Assembly: GCF_004193775.1 (NCBI RefSeq) | Contig: NC_041021.1 | Location: 35,289,718-35,353,717, forward strand | Direction of reading: 5' to 3' | Length of the DNA: 64,000 bases | Source: Glycine soja | Lineage: Eukaryota > Streptophyta > Magnoliopsida > Fabales > Fabaceae | Part shown: positions 45,593 through 57,214 of the stretch, piece after piece | How positions within the stretch are numbered: position 1 is the first letter of the stretch | Layout of the letters: the number at the start of each line of letters is the position of its first letter | Made by a program: the position numbers and the translations under genes | The notes under the pieces: generated by a model | What the model was told of the DNA's origin: nothing | Databases searched by the model: none | The model's input: the letters and a program-made list of their open reading frames with translations, nothing else

Positions 45593-48488
45593 ACACACTA
45601 ATACAAATGGAGTCTTCTACGACGCGTGCTCAACGATGGTTGTTCCAAAACTGTTGTCATTTTGAACATGGTGGCAATTTTATAATTATTGCCAACATTT
45701 CAAAGATAATTCCATGAGAACCATCTTTGAAGTAGATAGTTTTGCCTTCTCCCCCCTCCCATGCTTCCTTGCCTTCCTCACCCCCTCCCCCACTGCTAGG
45801 TGCCTCCAACTCGCTTCCACCTCCGCCCTTGAGGTCTACCTCATGGTCGTCATGAGTATCGCCCTCGTCATCTCCAAATTCTTCAAGCATGCAATTTTTA
45901 GTTCATTTCTGATCAGGTCGTGAGCGCTACTAATTTCATTATATTTTCATTTTAGAGAGTAGAGACCTTTAATTAGTACACTGGTATAAGTTTACCTTAT
46001 AGACATGTTTGACTAATTAACCAAATGGTAACTCACCCACATTGAAACCAACACCTTGCTTTATCAACCTCATCAGTTTGTACTTTGCAGATTTAGTGGA
46101 CCTTAACTAGATTAAATACTATTAAAAAAATCAACGTGGATCCAATGATTGCCAATTGTCTCCTGCATGTATGTTTTATATATTTCTTATGTTATTTATA
46201 ATTTATCCATTACATAAAGTCGAACTTCTGACTAGTTGTTAATTGGGTTCAAACTTTTTTAAGAGATATTATGTAGGGAATTTTCTGTGTTGTTGATAGT
46301 GGATTCTCTAAATAATGGTTCTACAATCCGGTATTTTCATGTTGTTGTTTCTATTAAAGAGATATAGTAATGAGCCCTGTAAGAGGGGTTTATAAATGTC
46401 GCTTGGTCTATCTTTACTTCCATTCAAGTTTCTTTTTTGCTCTTCATTTTTTACTTAAGATTGTTCCACTGTAGAGGAGTTATGTTTCACAAATTTGATA
46501 CCCCCCATTCCTCCTCTGTTCCAACCCTCTCCCACCATATTCCTGCCTCTCTCCGTGCTTCCAACATCCCCTTTTAAGGTATATATGCTAGTTTATGTTT
46601 ATAACGGCTAGTTAATGCATTTTTTTTTTGTTTTGAGTGCAAACATCTGTATGATGCTTTCTGAATTGCTTTAATTTTAAATTACCAATTGTTTTTAAAC
46701 CAACAATGAATCTTTATGTTCTAAAATTTAATGGGACTTTAACTTTTCTAATAAAAGGGTCAAAGAGTATAGAAACCATATGTAATTTCTATTTGGTGAA
46801 GGACCATGCTTTATCATAAGAGCCTTTCTCTATTTATGTTTTATGCATCTTACTTCACATAAGTATTAATTTTATATTAATTGATTAAATTATTCACTTG
46901 GTTCTTATGGTTATCTCCATTTTAAATTTTAGTCCTATATGAAAAAAATGTAAGTTTTAGCCGTAACACATGCACAAAAGTTAACTATCCCTAATCATTA
47001 AACAATGTTGTTGTTAATACCATTAATCATCATTTATATGTTCTCTTTTTTATCACCTAATTTATTCAACATAATTATATACTAATTGTCCCTATGGACC
47101 AGAAAATTGAAAAAAATAAAATTGTTCCTTGAAAACAATTTACAACCGAATAGTTCCAAATATTTATGTCACTATTCCTACTAAGGCTACCATAGTAAAT
47201 TTACATTTTTTGATTAACAAGAAAAATAAATTGATTTACTAGTTAAATTTATTTCCATGCATAGGGTGAAATGGTGGATAATCTCCAAGTGCGAGTGAAG
47301 AAATCACTCCACCATGTCGAGGTGAATCTATCAAGAGACAAATGGATATGAAAAGCATTTAATTTTTTTATTTATTCAAGGAAACATATGGCCAACTCAT
47401 AAATAACTCGAAGCCTTGTTGTCCAGAGAATTGCAAAGGTACCTACACTCTTAAGAATTTTAATCAATTAAGAGCTAGTAATGCAAAATTCAGGTGTTGT
47501 TGTTTTTGGATCAAGTAAGTTAATACTAACATGTTTTAGTACCTACTGTATTTGTTGGAAAGCAATGATTTTGTATGAGGCGAAGAAACTATCCATAAAA
47601 TCCTTGTTGTATATTATATTTTGTGAACAATTTGTTCTCAATGCGCTGTCTATTATATTTTGACCATTATATTCTGCCTATTTTTTATGTATTGTCCAAA
47701 TTTTAGATAGAACCCTGCTTCACAATTATTTTCTTCATATATCCATTATGCCTACAATGCTTTGCTGTCCAAATTCAATTTGGTTTGCATGGCATATGGT
47801 TAGAATGTAGACTCTACTATTTTGTGAAAATTTTCTCATGTAATATAAGATCCTATCGCCATTATATAATTAACTTGGCAAATGACACTTTTCTTGCACA
47901 TAATACTTTTTATTTTTCCTTATAATTACAAATATCATCTTATTTTATTTTTGTTTCTTGATTTAAAAATATAAAGAAAATAATATTTTTTAATAATATC
48001 TATACAATTTTTTGATAATAATATTTTCATTATTATAAATTTTTATATATTTTTTTTAAAAAAAGATATTCTAAGACGATTTTCTGTAAAATCATCTTAG
48101 AATCCTCAATTTTAATTTTTTTATTAAAAAAAAGACATTCTAAGACTACGGTTTTTAGAAAATTTTTCTTAGAATCCTCAATTTTTATTTATTTTTATTT
48201 TTTTAAAAAAAGACATTCTAAGACAAACCCAAAAACCATTTTAGAAAGTAGACTTTCTAAGACAGTTTTTTGAAGAACTGTCTTAGAATTCTCAATTTGT
48301 TTTTAAAAGAAAGACATTCTAAGATGGTTCCAGGTCAAAACTATCTTAGAAATTATACCCTTCTAAGAGGGTTTGAAAACCTTCATGGAAAGTGAAGACT
48401 TTTCACAATGGCAACTTCAACGACCGTTGAAAACCGTAATAAAAAGTCCCTCAGAATCGTCGTAAAAAATGTTTTCTTAGTAGTGACA
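45593..48488. mobile_element. CACTA-2: non-autonomous CACTA-like transposon
   Basis: The element is 45596-48485 (2890 bp) with target duplication ACA at 45593-45595 and 48486-48488. Ends: CACTAATACAAATGG on the left; CACTACTAAGAAAACATT as reverse complement of the right. Both ends carry ACGACG shortly inside. Right sub-terminal repeats of AAGACGGTTTT / AAACCGTCTTAGAA type occupy about 48060-48400. The uninterrupted site is preserved in the left arm near 31955. No transposase is visible. The GC-rich stretch 45714-45923 has a 69-codon frame with two hydrophobic segments that I do not recognise. Confidence 0.88.
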
Positions 48489-48835
48489 TTGAACACCTCA
48501 GTAGTGTCATTGTATATTTGTATGTGGAATCCTGCCTCTACTCAAGATATTATTAGCCTCTACAACTTTGGCAACCATCTCACTTGCTTCCCTATAAATC
48601 TCAAACTAACCGACTATACATAATAAATAGTTGACTTCTCAAGTCTTGCATATTAACGCTATATTACTGTGCCAAAGCAATTGTGAAGAGCTACCTTAAC
48701 CAAACATATTTAAACCACCATATACCATCTTATACTACTTATACTATTGTCTTAGAAACACAATAATCATCTATAAAACTTTAGACAAAGACAAGTGTCT
48801 AAGCAAAAATTTCACTTATGTACAAAGGCAGCTAT

Positions 48836-49180
48836 CCAAAAAGGTCATTCCTGGCAAATTCAATCGCTTGAATCCATTCACCCTGCCTATATCAGAAGGC
48901 AAAGCACCTTCTAAGAAGTTATTAGATGTACCCAGTGAGTCTTGAAGTAAATGTATCAGTTTAGAATTCCTATAACTTCCAAAAGGAAATACCATGACTA
49001 AAACTTATATTTACATATTAAGATGTATCTATATGGAATGTGACTACTTTTAGTTGCTAAAGTTGATATTCAATCTCCAGGAGCAAAAGGATCACGATTG
49101 ATATTTTGTGCTTCCTTAAGTTGTTCCCTTTAAACTTAAGTCTTTGCAAGTCTCTCAATCTAACTTCAGCACAATCAGTA
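48836..49180 (-). pseudogene. LRR-protein-like fragment, right arm
   Basis: Reverse counterpart of 31560-31920. Readable pieces: NNFLEGALPSDIGR and LRDLQRLKFKGNNLRKHK. It is slightly better preserved than the left copy but still in separate frames. Confidence 0.35.
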
Positions 49181-49427
49181 AACACAAAAACAGATAAATT
49201 TTAGAAAGAAAATAGAAATAGAAAACCTCTCCATGTGTGAAAATGAAGGACAATGCACCAAGTTACTGTACCAAAAACATATCTAACCTTCCTTGTTATG
49301 GATATTCAGTCACAAAACTCATGTCTGGTCTTGTTGCTTCTAAAACCTGCCTTATATGTATAATACTGCACAAAAGAAACTTTGTCGACAAAGATCAGGC
49401 AACACAGTATGAAACTACTCACGAAAC

Positions 49428-50337
49428 AACTCCTTTAATAGTTAATTATTCAAGATTCTTAAGATATTTTATGATTTAAACAAAAAAAAATAGATAAGTA
49501 AAGTATTAAGTAAATCTTATAATGGCACAACAAATGATCTTACATCTAAGGATAGATGAATAATAAAACCACATTATTTAATTCTACCTGACTACAATAT
49601 ATCACTTCACGTGGGTATTTATGTAACTCATATTTTTTGAATTACATAGATGAGATGAAAAAAATAACAATTATAACATACTTTAGCGTAATATGAAAGA
49701 CAGCCTAATAGTTCAGATAAGTATATAATAGTTTAGATAATATTGAATAGGCAACTAACAGAATTGATAGTTTGACACAAAATTAATAATGTATATTAGA
49801 TCCTTCTTTATAGTTCTCAATTGAAAACAATGCTTAAGCTTGAGTTTAATGCATATTTATATAAAGATATAATTAAAGTTTATTAGATTTAAAGACTTGT
49901 TTGAAAAAAAATAACTTCAATAATTTTTTGAATAAGTTCTTATTATATAAAAGCTCATTATAAAAGTAATTAAAATTCAACTAGTAACCTATTTGTGTTT
50001 GGATATACATATATGTTGATAAGAATTGGATATATACGTGTTGATAAGAGCTTACATAATTTTGAAGTGTTTGCATGCAATGTCAAGTGAACTTATAAAA
50101 GGTTATCTCATTTTAAAAATTAAAAAAAAAGTGAACCATGCATAAAAGTAAATAAGAAATTAAAAACTAACTAAACATTTAATATACTAACATCATATGT
50201 ATTACAAAAAATATTCAGAATGAAAACCATTTTGCCTATAAAACCAAAATGTTAGTGATATATATGCCTCTTTTTTTTTATTTCTTTTCCAAAATTATCG
50301 TCAATTTTAAATCATCTACAATTTTATACCTCCCTTC
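49428..50337. other. AT-rich segment inside the right-arm interruption
   Basis: It has no match in the left arm. I see no gene, terminal repeat or coding block. Confidence 0.45.
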
Positions 50338-51376
50338 TATACTACTAGAAAGAGGTTATTCTATGTCGGTTAAAAAACACTTTCTACGATGGTTATTAAC
50401 TGTCGTCGTAGGCAACATTGTAGAAAGTCTTTAATTTCTACGATGGTTCCATAAAATGTCTTAGAAAAATGTACCCTTCTAAAATGGTTCTTAGGTAAAA
50501 ACCGTCTTAGAAAGATGTATTTTTAAAATGGTTCTCAATTAAAAACCGTCTTAGAAGGGTAGATTTTCTAAGACGGTTTTTCATATAACCGTCTTAGAAT
50601 ATGTTTTTTTTAAACGATTTTAGAAATATGGTTTTTTTATAAAACTGTCTTACAATGTATTTTTTTTTAAAAAAATTAAAATATTTTGAGGATTCTAAAA
50701 CGGTTTTTTTAGAATAGCAAGCCTATAGGCATCAAAAGTATTAGTTATTTGTTTTAAAGGTATAAAATTGAAAGAATAAAAAAAAGGTGAAAAAAGGCAT
50801 ACAGGTATAAAGCATATCACATAATGCAAGGAGATAACAAAACATAGCTATTATAGTTGATGAAAAAAGCCAAGCTAGAGAACCTAACACGACCTATCCA
50901 AAAAATCTATAAGACATTGATGAATAACTTGAAATTCTATCAAGAATCACAATCCAACAGCACATTATACAAAGAAAAAAAAAAGTACAAAGCTAAGTAT
51001 TTTACTCCTCTTCTCTAAAAGAATCAACTTATTCCACTGACGACGTCTTCCTTGGCTACTTTAATCAGAACAAATTATTAGATGCCATGTATTTATTTAC
51101 CTTGAAAATTGAAAACTACAAAAACTGGGAAGAAAATATTAGTTTTGCCTCACATACCACAATTTAAGTATATCCACTGTTACCATATTAAGTCTGCATA
51201 TTTTAATGGCAACTTATTGCAAGTATATTGTTAGTGTCACATAAATGTATCATTGTCGTATAAATGGTTGTTAGTGTAATTGTGATTCCTGTGACAACTC
51301 ACATTCTATATTCACACTAAGTTTAGATATCCTTCAAAGTTGTTAAGCAGTAAATGGTACAAAAATAACAACTCAC

Positions 51377-51602
51377 ATTGCTCCTTCCCTAGAATGTCGA
51401 TCGCTTAGTGTAATTGTTTGCTTTCCAGAACCTGATTCAATCACTGGCATGGGTAAATGGTTTTCGGGGTCCATAGAAGATAAAATCTCGCCCATGGATC
51501 GATAAGATTCAGTTGAAGGCAACAAATTTGAAGCATCATTCTCATCAACTGGGTTTTCACTGTCCTTTCTTTGTATGTTTTGATCCTCAGACAATGAGGT
51601 AT
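51377..51602 (-). pseudogene. Captured exon, possibly from a REN1-like RopGAP gene
   Basis: A 226-bp block bounded by a good acceptor (GTTGTTCCAG just upstream, minus strand) and donor (GTGAGTTG just downstream), open throughout. It encodes an acidic, Ser-rich, probably disordered segment that includes NLLPSTESYRSMGEILSSMD and PENHLPMPVIESGSGK. The SYRSMGEILSSMDP stretch recalls the linker after the RhoGAP domain in REN1-like proteins. That is recollection, not a search result, so identity is uncertain. Polypyrimidine tract and splice sites look intact, so the exon could still be spliced into a transcript. Confidence 0.5.
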
Positions 51603-51805
51603 CTGGAACAACATTAAGATTTGCAAAAGAATCCCATATAAGAAAAAAAAAAGGTGAGCCCGAGAGTAATCAGGATACCTCAGGCTAAACAAAACATAAA
51701 TGAAGGTTATGTATCAACTTGAAGTTATTTTTCCTAATTGTAAGCATAAACAAACCAGAAAGCAATTAATCCAAAGAATACAAATTGATTGAGAGTTTCT
51801 CACAT

Positions 51806-51807
<2 letters not shown>

Positions 51808-51841
<34 letters not shown>
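51808..51841. repeat. TA microsatellite in CACTA-3
   Basis: An uninterrupted (TA)n run of about 34 bases. Confidence 0.9.
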
Positions 51842-51842
<1 letters not shown>

Positions 51843-52959
51843 CACAACCTTGAAGAAAAAAGAAAATAAAGAAGGAAAATCTGAATTTCAATGTAAGTCG
51901 CTTGTTTTGGAACCTACATAATATAAGGAAAACTACAAGAGTTGTTAATTTTCTGGAAACTAAGCAAAAATTCTTAAATGAAACAATATTACACATGTCA
52001 CATTCAGGAACAATTTTTTTTATCTAACACTTATTAAAAATATTGTTAAAAGTTTTTAATAATATTTTTAAAAAGGGTTAAACAAAAATTATTGTTAAAA
52101 ATCATGTGTAATAGTAAAAGTATATTTTTTGTATAATGACAAAAATGTTCTTATTTAGAGTTTTGTATTATTTTTATAAAATTTTAAATGTTATTTATAT
52201 AATTATTTTTTTTATCTAATGAATCAAATAAGAATAAAGAAACTTTTTTGTTCGTATTTCTTCGAATCCTAACAACTTAAAGTTATTTCTTTTTTATTTC
52301 ATTTCACAGCCAAACACAGATTATAAGTCAAGTCTTGAGCTTTTTTCTTGAAAAAAGAAAAAAGTTAGGGAGGATATAGATAACTGGTAGGATTGGGAAG
52401 GCTCCACCAAAAGAAAAAGGGACAATGTATTATTAGATTTCAATCTACGTACGTGCTTTTCTTTTCCACGTATATTTTGTTACTCTAACATACCACTAAA
52501 GTATCTCGAATGGATTGCTCTTGAACTTTTTTTCTTTTGCTGAGTTATCTTAATATTTAAATGTATTGACATTTTAAAAATAATAAAAGTGCATGTGAAC
52601 AGAAGAGCCTCCTTTATTAAAATATATGATATAAATAATATAACAAAATACACTATTAAAAGGTAACATGAATAGTTTTTATATCTCTTGAATGAAATTA
52701 AATAATACAATAATTTTTTTTCACAGAAATTATATAATAAGTTAAAAAGCCAACCGTACACCTAATTTACTCAAGATAGATCGATGCGGATGCAATAATT
52801 TTGTTAGAGAAAAGTGTGTGTGGCTGTGACATGAGGGAAGATGCCAATATAATTCTCGTCGCAATACATTTACTTTATCTAAAATTCAGCAAAAAATTAA
52901 ACTTTACCTCAAAAAGATGAGGAGGGGTTGAGTTTGTGATATATTGACGAGACTTTATC

Positions 52960-54420
52960 TTACCCCCATTGAGTTGGCTTAAATTTATTTTTCCCTATAG
53001 AAAAACTAAAATAAAACATGGATTTATACCTGGTTGAAGTTATGTAAGAATGTATTAGTCTTTGGTCCCTCTGAGCAATCTGCAAAGCAGGTAGGGCATA
53101 TGTTCCGCGCAAATCTTGAGGGTAATTAAGTCCAAATATAACACCAGCTGCCCCAGATAAAATACCCACGTCGTCAGAAGCCTGAATTAGGTCACACAGA
53201 ACAATCTTTCCCTTCACTGAATGTTTATCCAAAGAGTCCTCTAGGGAATACCTGAGCAATGAACAATGTATTAAATTGAAATCCAATTTTTTCCTTAAAA
53301 AAAATAATAATACAACCAATAAAAGTGTAGAATTCATTTGCAGATACCTGGATGTGGAGCTGTTATGTCCTCCAGCAATATTAGGTATATCACCAATTCA
53401 CCACCGTAAACCAGTGGATAGAATTTTTTCTTAAGATCAAATGTGTTAATTGAAACTCCCTGTAGATATAGGCAAACTCATCCATTAAACTTAGCCTTTC
53501 TTTGAATATATTTTAAATGAAAATAAATTCAAATCAAGCTATATATATGGAGAATTTACACAAAAGATATATACCCCATAAATAGCCCCATTGCCCAATT
53601 GCACCTTGGTGACAATCTTTCTGTCAAAAGTGCATCCTAGCAGCCACAGAAAGTAACCATGGTGCATAATTTGTCATTGAGGAAAGAGAAAGGCCCAAAT
53701 TGTTGCCAGAATTTGAGGTTAATAAAGTCTATAACACCATTCGTGAGACTCTTTGAATTAAAAAAATAGATAAATACAAGAAAAATGGGAGTTATATATA
53801 AAATTAATATTGAAATCCATGCACTACATGAATTTAAAAAAGTAAAAAATATAATAAATTGAATAAAATAAATAAATAAATTCAAAAAAACTATTCAGCC
53901 GACATGTGATGGACTGACCAATTTTAATAATACTATTGATAAGAATGAAAAGAAATGTAAGAGTATAAATATAATTTTTAAAATAAATGATTACTTGTTG
54001 CAGGTGAAGTTATGACAAGATCCTTTTCGTTTGGTTGGTGAGGACCAAATCCTTTGTCAATGAAGCTCTCAGACTCTGGCCAAATTCACGTGTCTAATAC
54101 TCCCACAATTATGTCATTCTCTGTGGTTGCTTTTTTCACATTCTGAGGAAGCCCTACGAAGTTCCACGACCTTGTTGTGCGAAGACGATTCTTCTTGGTT
54201 GGGAAAACAGAGATAATGTTGTCCATTTCTGTTGCAATTCCAAAGTAATTAACACTATGCTTTATCTTCCATAAAATATAATGAATAATTAAGAAAAATA
54301 GTTGTATGGAAAGGAGATTATAGTACCTGCCATTCTTTTTGCCTCCTCCTATGTTAACTTCATGACGAATGCATTAAAGTTCTTCTAGCTTTGAAGTACA
54401 GCTTCGGGTTGGAAGTCACT
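52960..54420 (-). pseudogene. Captured subtilase (S8, cucumisin-like) fragment with introns
   Basis: Minus-strand exon blocks in order: end of the I9 propeptide (FNAFVMKLT, EEAKRMA, 54327-54400); intron with GT donor at 54326; MDNIISVFPTKKNRLRTTRS, WNFVGLP and NDIIVGVLDT (54025-54230), where the catalytic Asp is kept but the next Gly is a TGA stop; CHNFTCN near 54010 in another frame; LSSMTNYAPWLLSVAA- and VTKVQLGNGAIYG-like sequence (53575-53750); GVSINTFDLKKKFYPLVYGG (53390-53460); and the PA-domain stretch YSLEDSLDKHSVKGKIVLCD to ALPALQIAQRD (52960-53270). The catalytic His and Ser regions were not found. Plant subtilases are secreted proteases. This is a non-functional intron-containing capture. 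Confidence 0.8.
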
Positions 54421-54929
54421 GGATGCATGCACATTTGGATAGTCAATCTTACTGTACTTTTGTATAATGAACAAAAATAACTAATCTAGCTCTATTCCAC
54501 TATTGCAGCAATTAAGTCAAGCATTGATTTTTTTATTCAGTAACAAAGATATTAAAGATAATGTTGGTTTATCCTATATTATTGTCACCAAAGAACATAG
54601 TTTCAAACAATAATAAGGTTTGTCAATAAATAACGTAGTTGTCTCTTTCTCCTTCAAACCCCTGATCAACTGAGACATAGTTTTCCATATTCTCTAAATT
54701 AAATAATTTAACCCATAAATTAAATAAAGCACATGATATATGCATGTTTGATAAAAACAAGATGGACACCTAAGACTGGAGTTATTCATCCTCTGTTTTA
54801 TATGATTTCAGCTTAATTAATGTTCTCTAAATTCACATTGATCTTGAAAAACTAACCTTATATTTGCAAGAAATTGACTTTTGTAGTTGCTTGATGCCTC
54901 TGCCTTCCTTCTTGCTTCCAGGTGATTGA

Positions 54930-55225
54930 TCTGTTATGCTCTAAGTTTCATTTCCTTTGATACTTCATTAGTCAGTATCAAAATGCAAACACATCCAATG
55001 ACAATAATACCCAATGATGCAGATATCAGAATACTCCATTTCCTTTGATACTCCATTAGTCAAAGACATAAGTACAGTGGGTCTACTCCTTAGGTAAGGT
55101 CACAGCAAGTGAATGTATGTCACAAATACCTGAACTGTGCGAATGATGCCATCATTTTGTGGTGGTAGAGAGAGTTTGAGGTTGCCAGCATCCCATTCAC
55201 CCTTTACTTGAATAACTAATTAAGG
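54930..55225 (-). pseudogene. Unidentified captured gene pieces
   Basis: Around 55220-55129 the minus strand encodes VKGEWDAGNLKLSLPPQNDG and IIRTVQ, followed by a GT donor-like GTATTTG. Around 55050-54965 it encodes a hydrophobic ISASLGIIVIGCVCILIL-like membrane segment. The 27-bp phrase TTTCCTTTGATACTNCATTAGTCA occurs twice (near 54952 and 55038), so a small duplication has occurred. I do not recognise a family. Confidence 0.3.
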
Positions 55226-55636
55226 ATAAAAAAATATTAATAAATTGATACAATAGCTTAAAACATGTATCACATATTTATTAAAACAAATGACTACATG
55301 ATAAGCATACATATAAGTTATCTTACTCTCTCTACCAAACTAGCTACTACTGCAAACCAGGAAAATCAGTACCTGATATGCCAAACTAAATTAGATCCAC
55401 AAAAAAGTTAATTACTTAATTTGAAAAAATCATGTGGTTTTCTCGCTACATGATTTGCACGTTATGACAATATCACTGTCTATAACCTATTAATTCTACC
55501 TATATGTAATGTCACAGATTTTTGCCAAATCAATTACCTGCAATGAAGATAACATTTTAGAATTGAGTTCAATTTTGAATAAAGTTGACCCCATCATACA
55601 TTCAATACCCAACAAATAAAATGAAAAAACAGTCAC

Positions 55637-55711
55637 TTGTAAATGACTTTTCACTTCATCATTTGTAAGGCCTTCCACCTGCATCAATTCTCTAATTTGT
55701 TTGAGTGGCCA
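55637..55711 (-). pseudogene. Captured exon of a GARP/HHO (NIGT1/HRS1-like) transcription factor
   Basis: A 75-bp block preceded by TTTTGCAG and followed by GTGACTG. It encodes KQIRELMQVEGLTNDEVKSH plus LQ, the C-terminal helix of the GARP-type MYB DNA-binding domain. (K)QIRELMKVDGLTNDEVKSHLQ is diagnostic of the HRS1/HHO family. In intact genes the next exon begins KYRLH; here there is no such exon nearby. HHO factors repress nitrate and phosphate starvation genes. This one exon cannot make the protein. Confidence 0.8.
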
Positions 55712-56399
55712 CTGCAAAACAAAATAAACCATTTAGGTACTCATTGATCCCACACAGGACAAGATCCATAGTTTCATGAGATCAAGAGTCAACTAGGCAT
55801 ACCTTGTGCTTTACCAGAAACTGAAAAATGATGCCCAAACTAAATTTACATCTAATAAGATTTTATATACCTCCCAACTCTTCCCACAATGCAGCCAAGA
55901 GATTTAGGGGAAACACGATGAGTATAATGAACTCATGTCTCAAAAGAACCTGTGCCAAACTAAAAGAGTTGAGAAATAGTTAATTCAGTATAGGAAAAGA
56001 TGAATCTATATTGTCCTATGAAAATTTGCATTATTTGAAAGGCAGGATTACAAGATCTATTATATTTGCCCTTCCATGTCGTAGATATCATATATTTGCC
56101 CTTTGTTTGGATCTGAGAGAATCTCATACGCTTCACATATTCACTGAAAGTTCTCTAAAGCAATATCCTTCATTTGGTAATAGAAGAAAACAAAATGAAT
56201 GAAGAAATTGCAAGCCAAAATAAATTACTGAATTAGCACAGAGACAGAGAAAGAAGAATACATGAGGAGCTTAGTATTTATCAGGCTGCTAAATACAAAA
56301 AGGTTTTGGCAGGGTCTGACATTGGAACACACATTTTTGAAATTGCGATTGTAACGTCGATTGGGTTCGAATTGAAGAACAAAATCAACGCAAAAATGG

Positions 56400-57035
56400 A
56401 AAATCAAAGAGGGTTTTGTGAAGTGTTGAGAGAGAGAGAGAGTAATTGACCTAAATAGTGAATGGTGACGATAGTCTTGTTCAGTTGAATCAGTAGGGAA
56501 TGATTTGGTGGTGCAAGGTCAAGTAAGTTCTTTGATAGGGATGAGTTACCCTCACCCTTCTCTTTCTCTTTCTCTTCCTCTTCCGCTTCGTCTTCCTCTC
56601 CTTCTTCTTCATCTTCGACGTTATTTTTTCTCTCGAACATTATCTTTCCAAGTCCAAACCCCAAATACCCCCCTCCAAAACAAACGATGCCACCCCTAGA
56701 TCCCACCACCATCGTCTCTGCCACTCCACAACCACCAATCCCAATCCCCAAATACCCTCCCTCCCCACAAAAAACCCCAACCACATAACCCTTCCCTCAA
56801 ACACCACCATCGCTCTAAGTACCACAGGCCAGTTCCCCATGACGACGGCATCAACGCCTCCAACAGCGCAGACCCACGCCGTCCTTCACTAGAGAGAGAG
56901 AGAAAGCGAGAAAAGCGAGAGAGAGAGAGACAGAGACAGAGAGAAAGAAAGCAAGAATAAAAGAGAGAAATAAAGGTCAATGTGCTCGATAAGATAAGAG
57001 AGAGAGAGGAAAAAAAAGCGAGAAAAAGTATAATC
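56400..57035. other. GA/CT-rich leader-like segment of CACTA-3
   Basis: CT-rich at 56545-56640 and GA-rich at 56890-57030, with C-rich sequence between. Read on the minus strand it gives glycine-rich and Glu-rich frames (56404-56784, 126 codons, with an EEEKEKEKGEG run). Composition rather than homology explains these. It could be a captured 5' UTR and promoter region. Confidence 0.4.
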
Positions 57036-57214
57036 ATTCAAAGATGGTTTTGTAAAACCGTCTTTGTACAGAGTTCAACTAGGACGGTTTTTTTAATAAC
57101 TGTCCTTAAACTTACAACTTTATTACGATACTACCATCCCATTATCTTTAAAGATGGGTTCTACCAACCGATGTTATTGGCTCGTCGTAGTAAACAACTT
57201 TTGTAGTAGTGTAT

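Larger units (their letters stand above)
50338..57214 (-). mobile_element. CACTA-3: CACTA-like element carrying fragments of several host genes
   Basis: The element is 50341-57211 (6871 bp). TAT lies immediately outside both ends (50338-50340 and 57212-57214). Left end ACTACTAGAAAGAGG lacks only the first C of CACTACTAG. The right end in reverse reads CACTACTACAAAAG. Sub-terminal repeats: AAGACGGTTTTTC / AACCGTCTTAGAA near 50455-50710, and AAGATGGTTTTG / AAAACCGTCTTTG near 57040-57170. No transposase is seen. Inside are exon fragments of at least three host genes, all on the minus strand, as expected of a Pack-type CACTA element. Confidence 0.75.

Noticed and set aside
56404..57037. Glycine-rich and Glu-rich minus-strand frames (up to 126 codons)
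   Set aside because: Driven by CT- and GA-rich composition. No conserved motif, and the segment lies inside a CACTA element.
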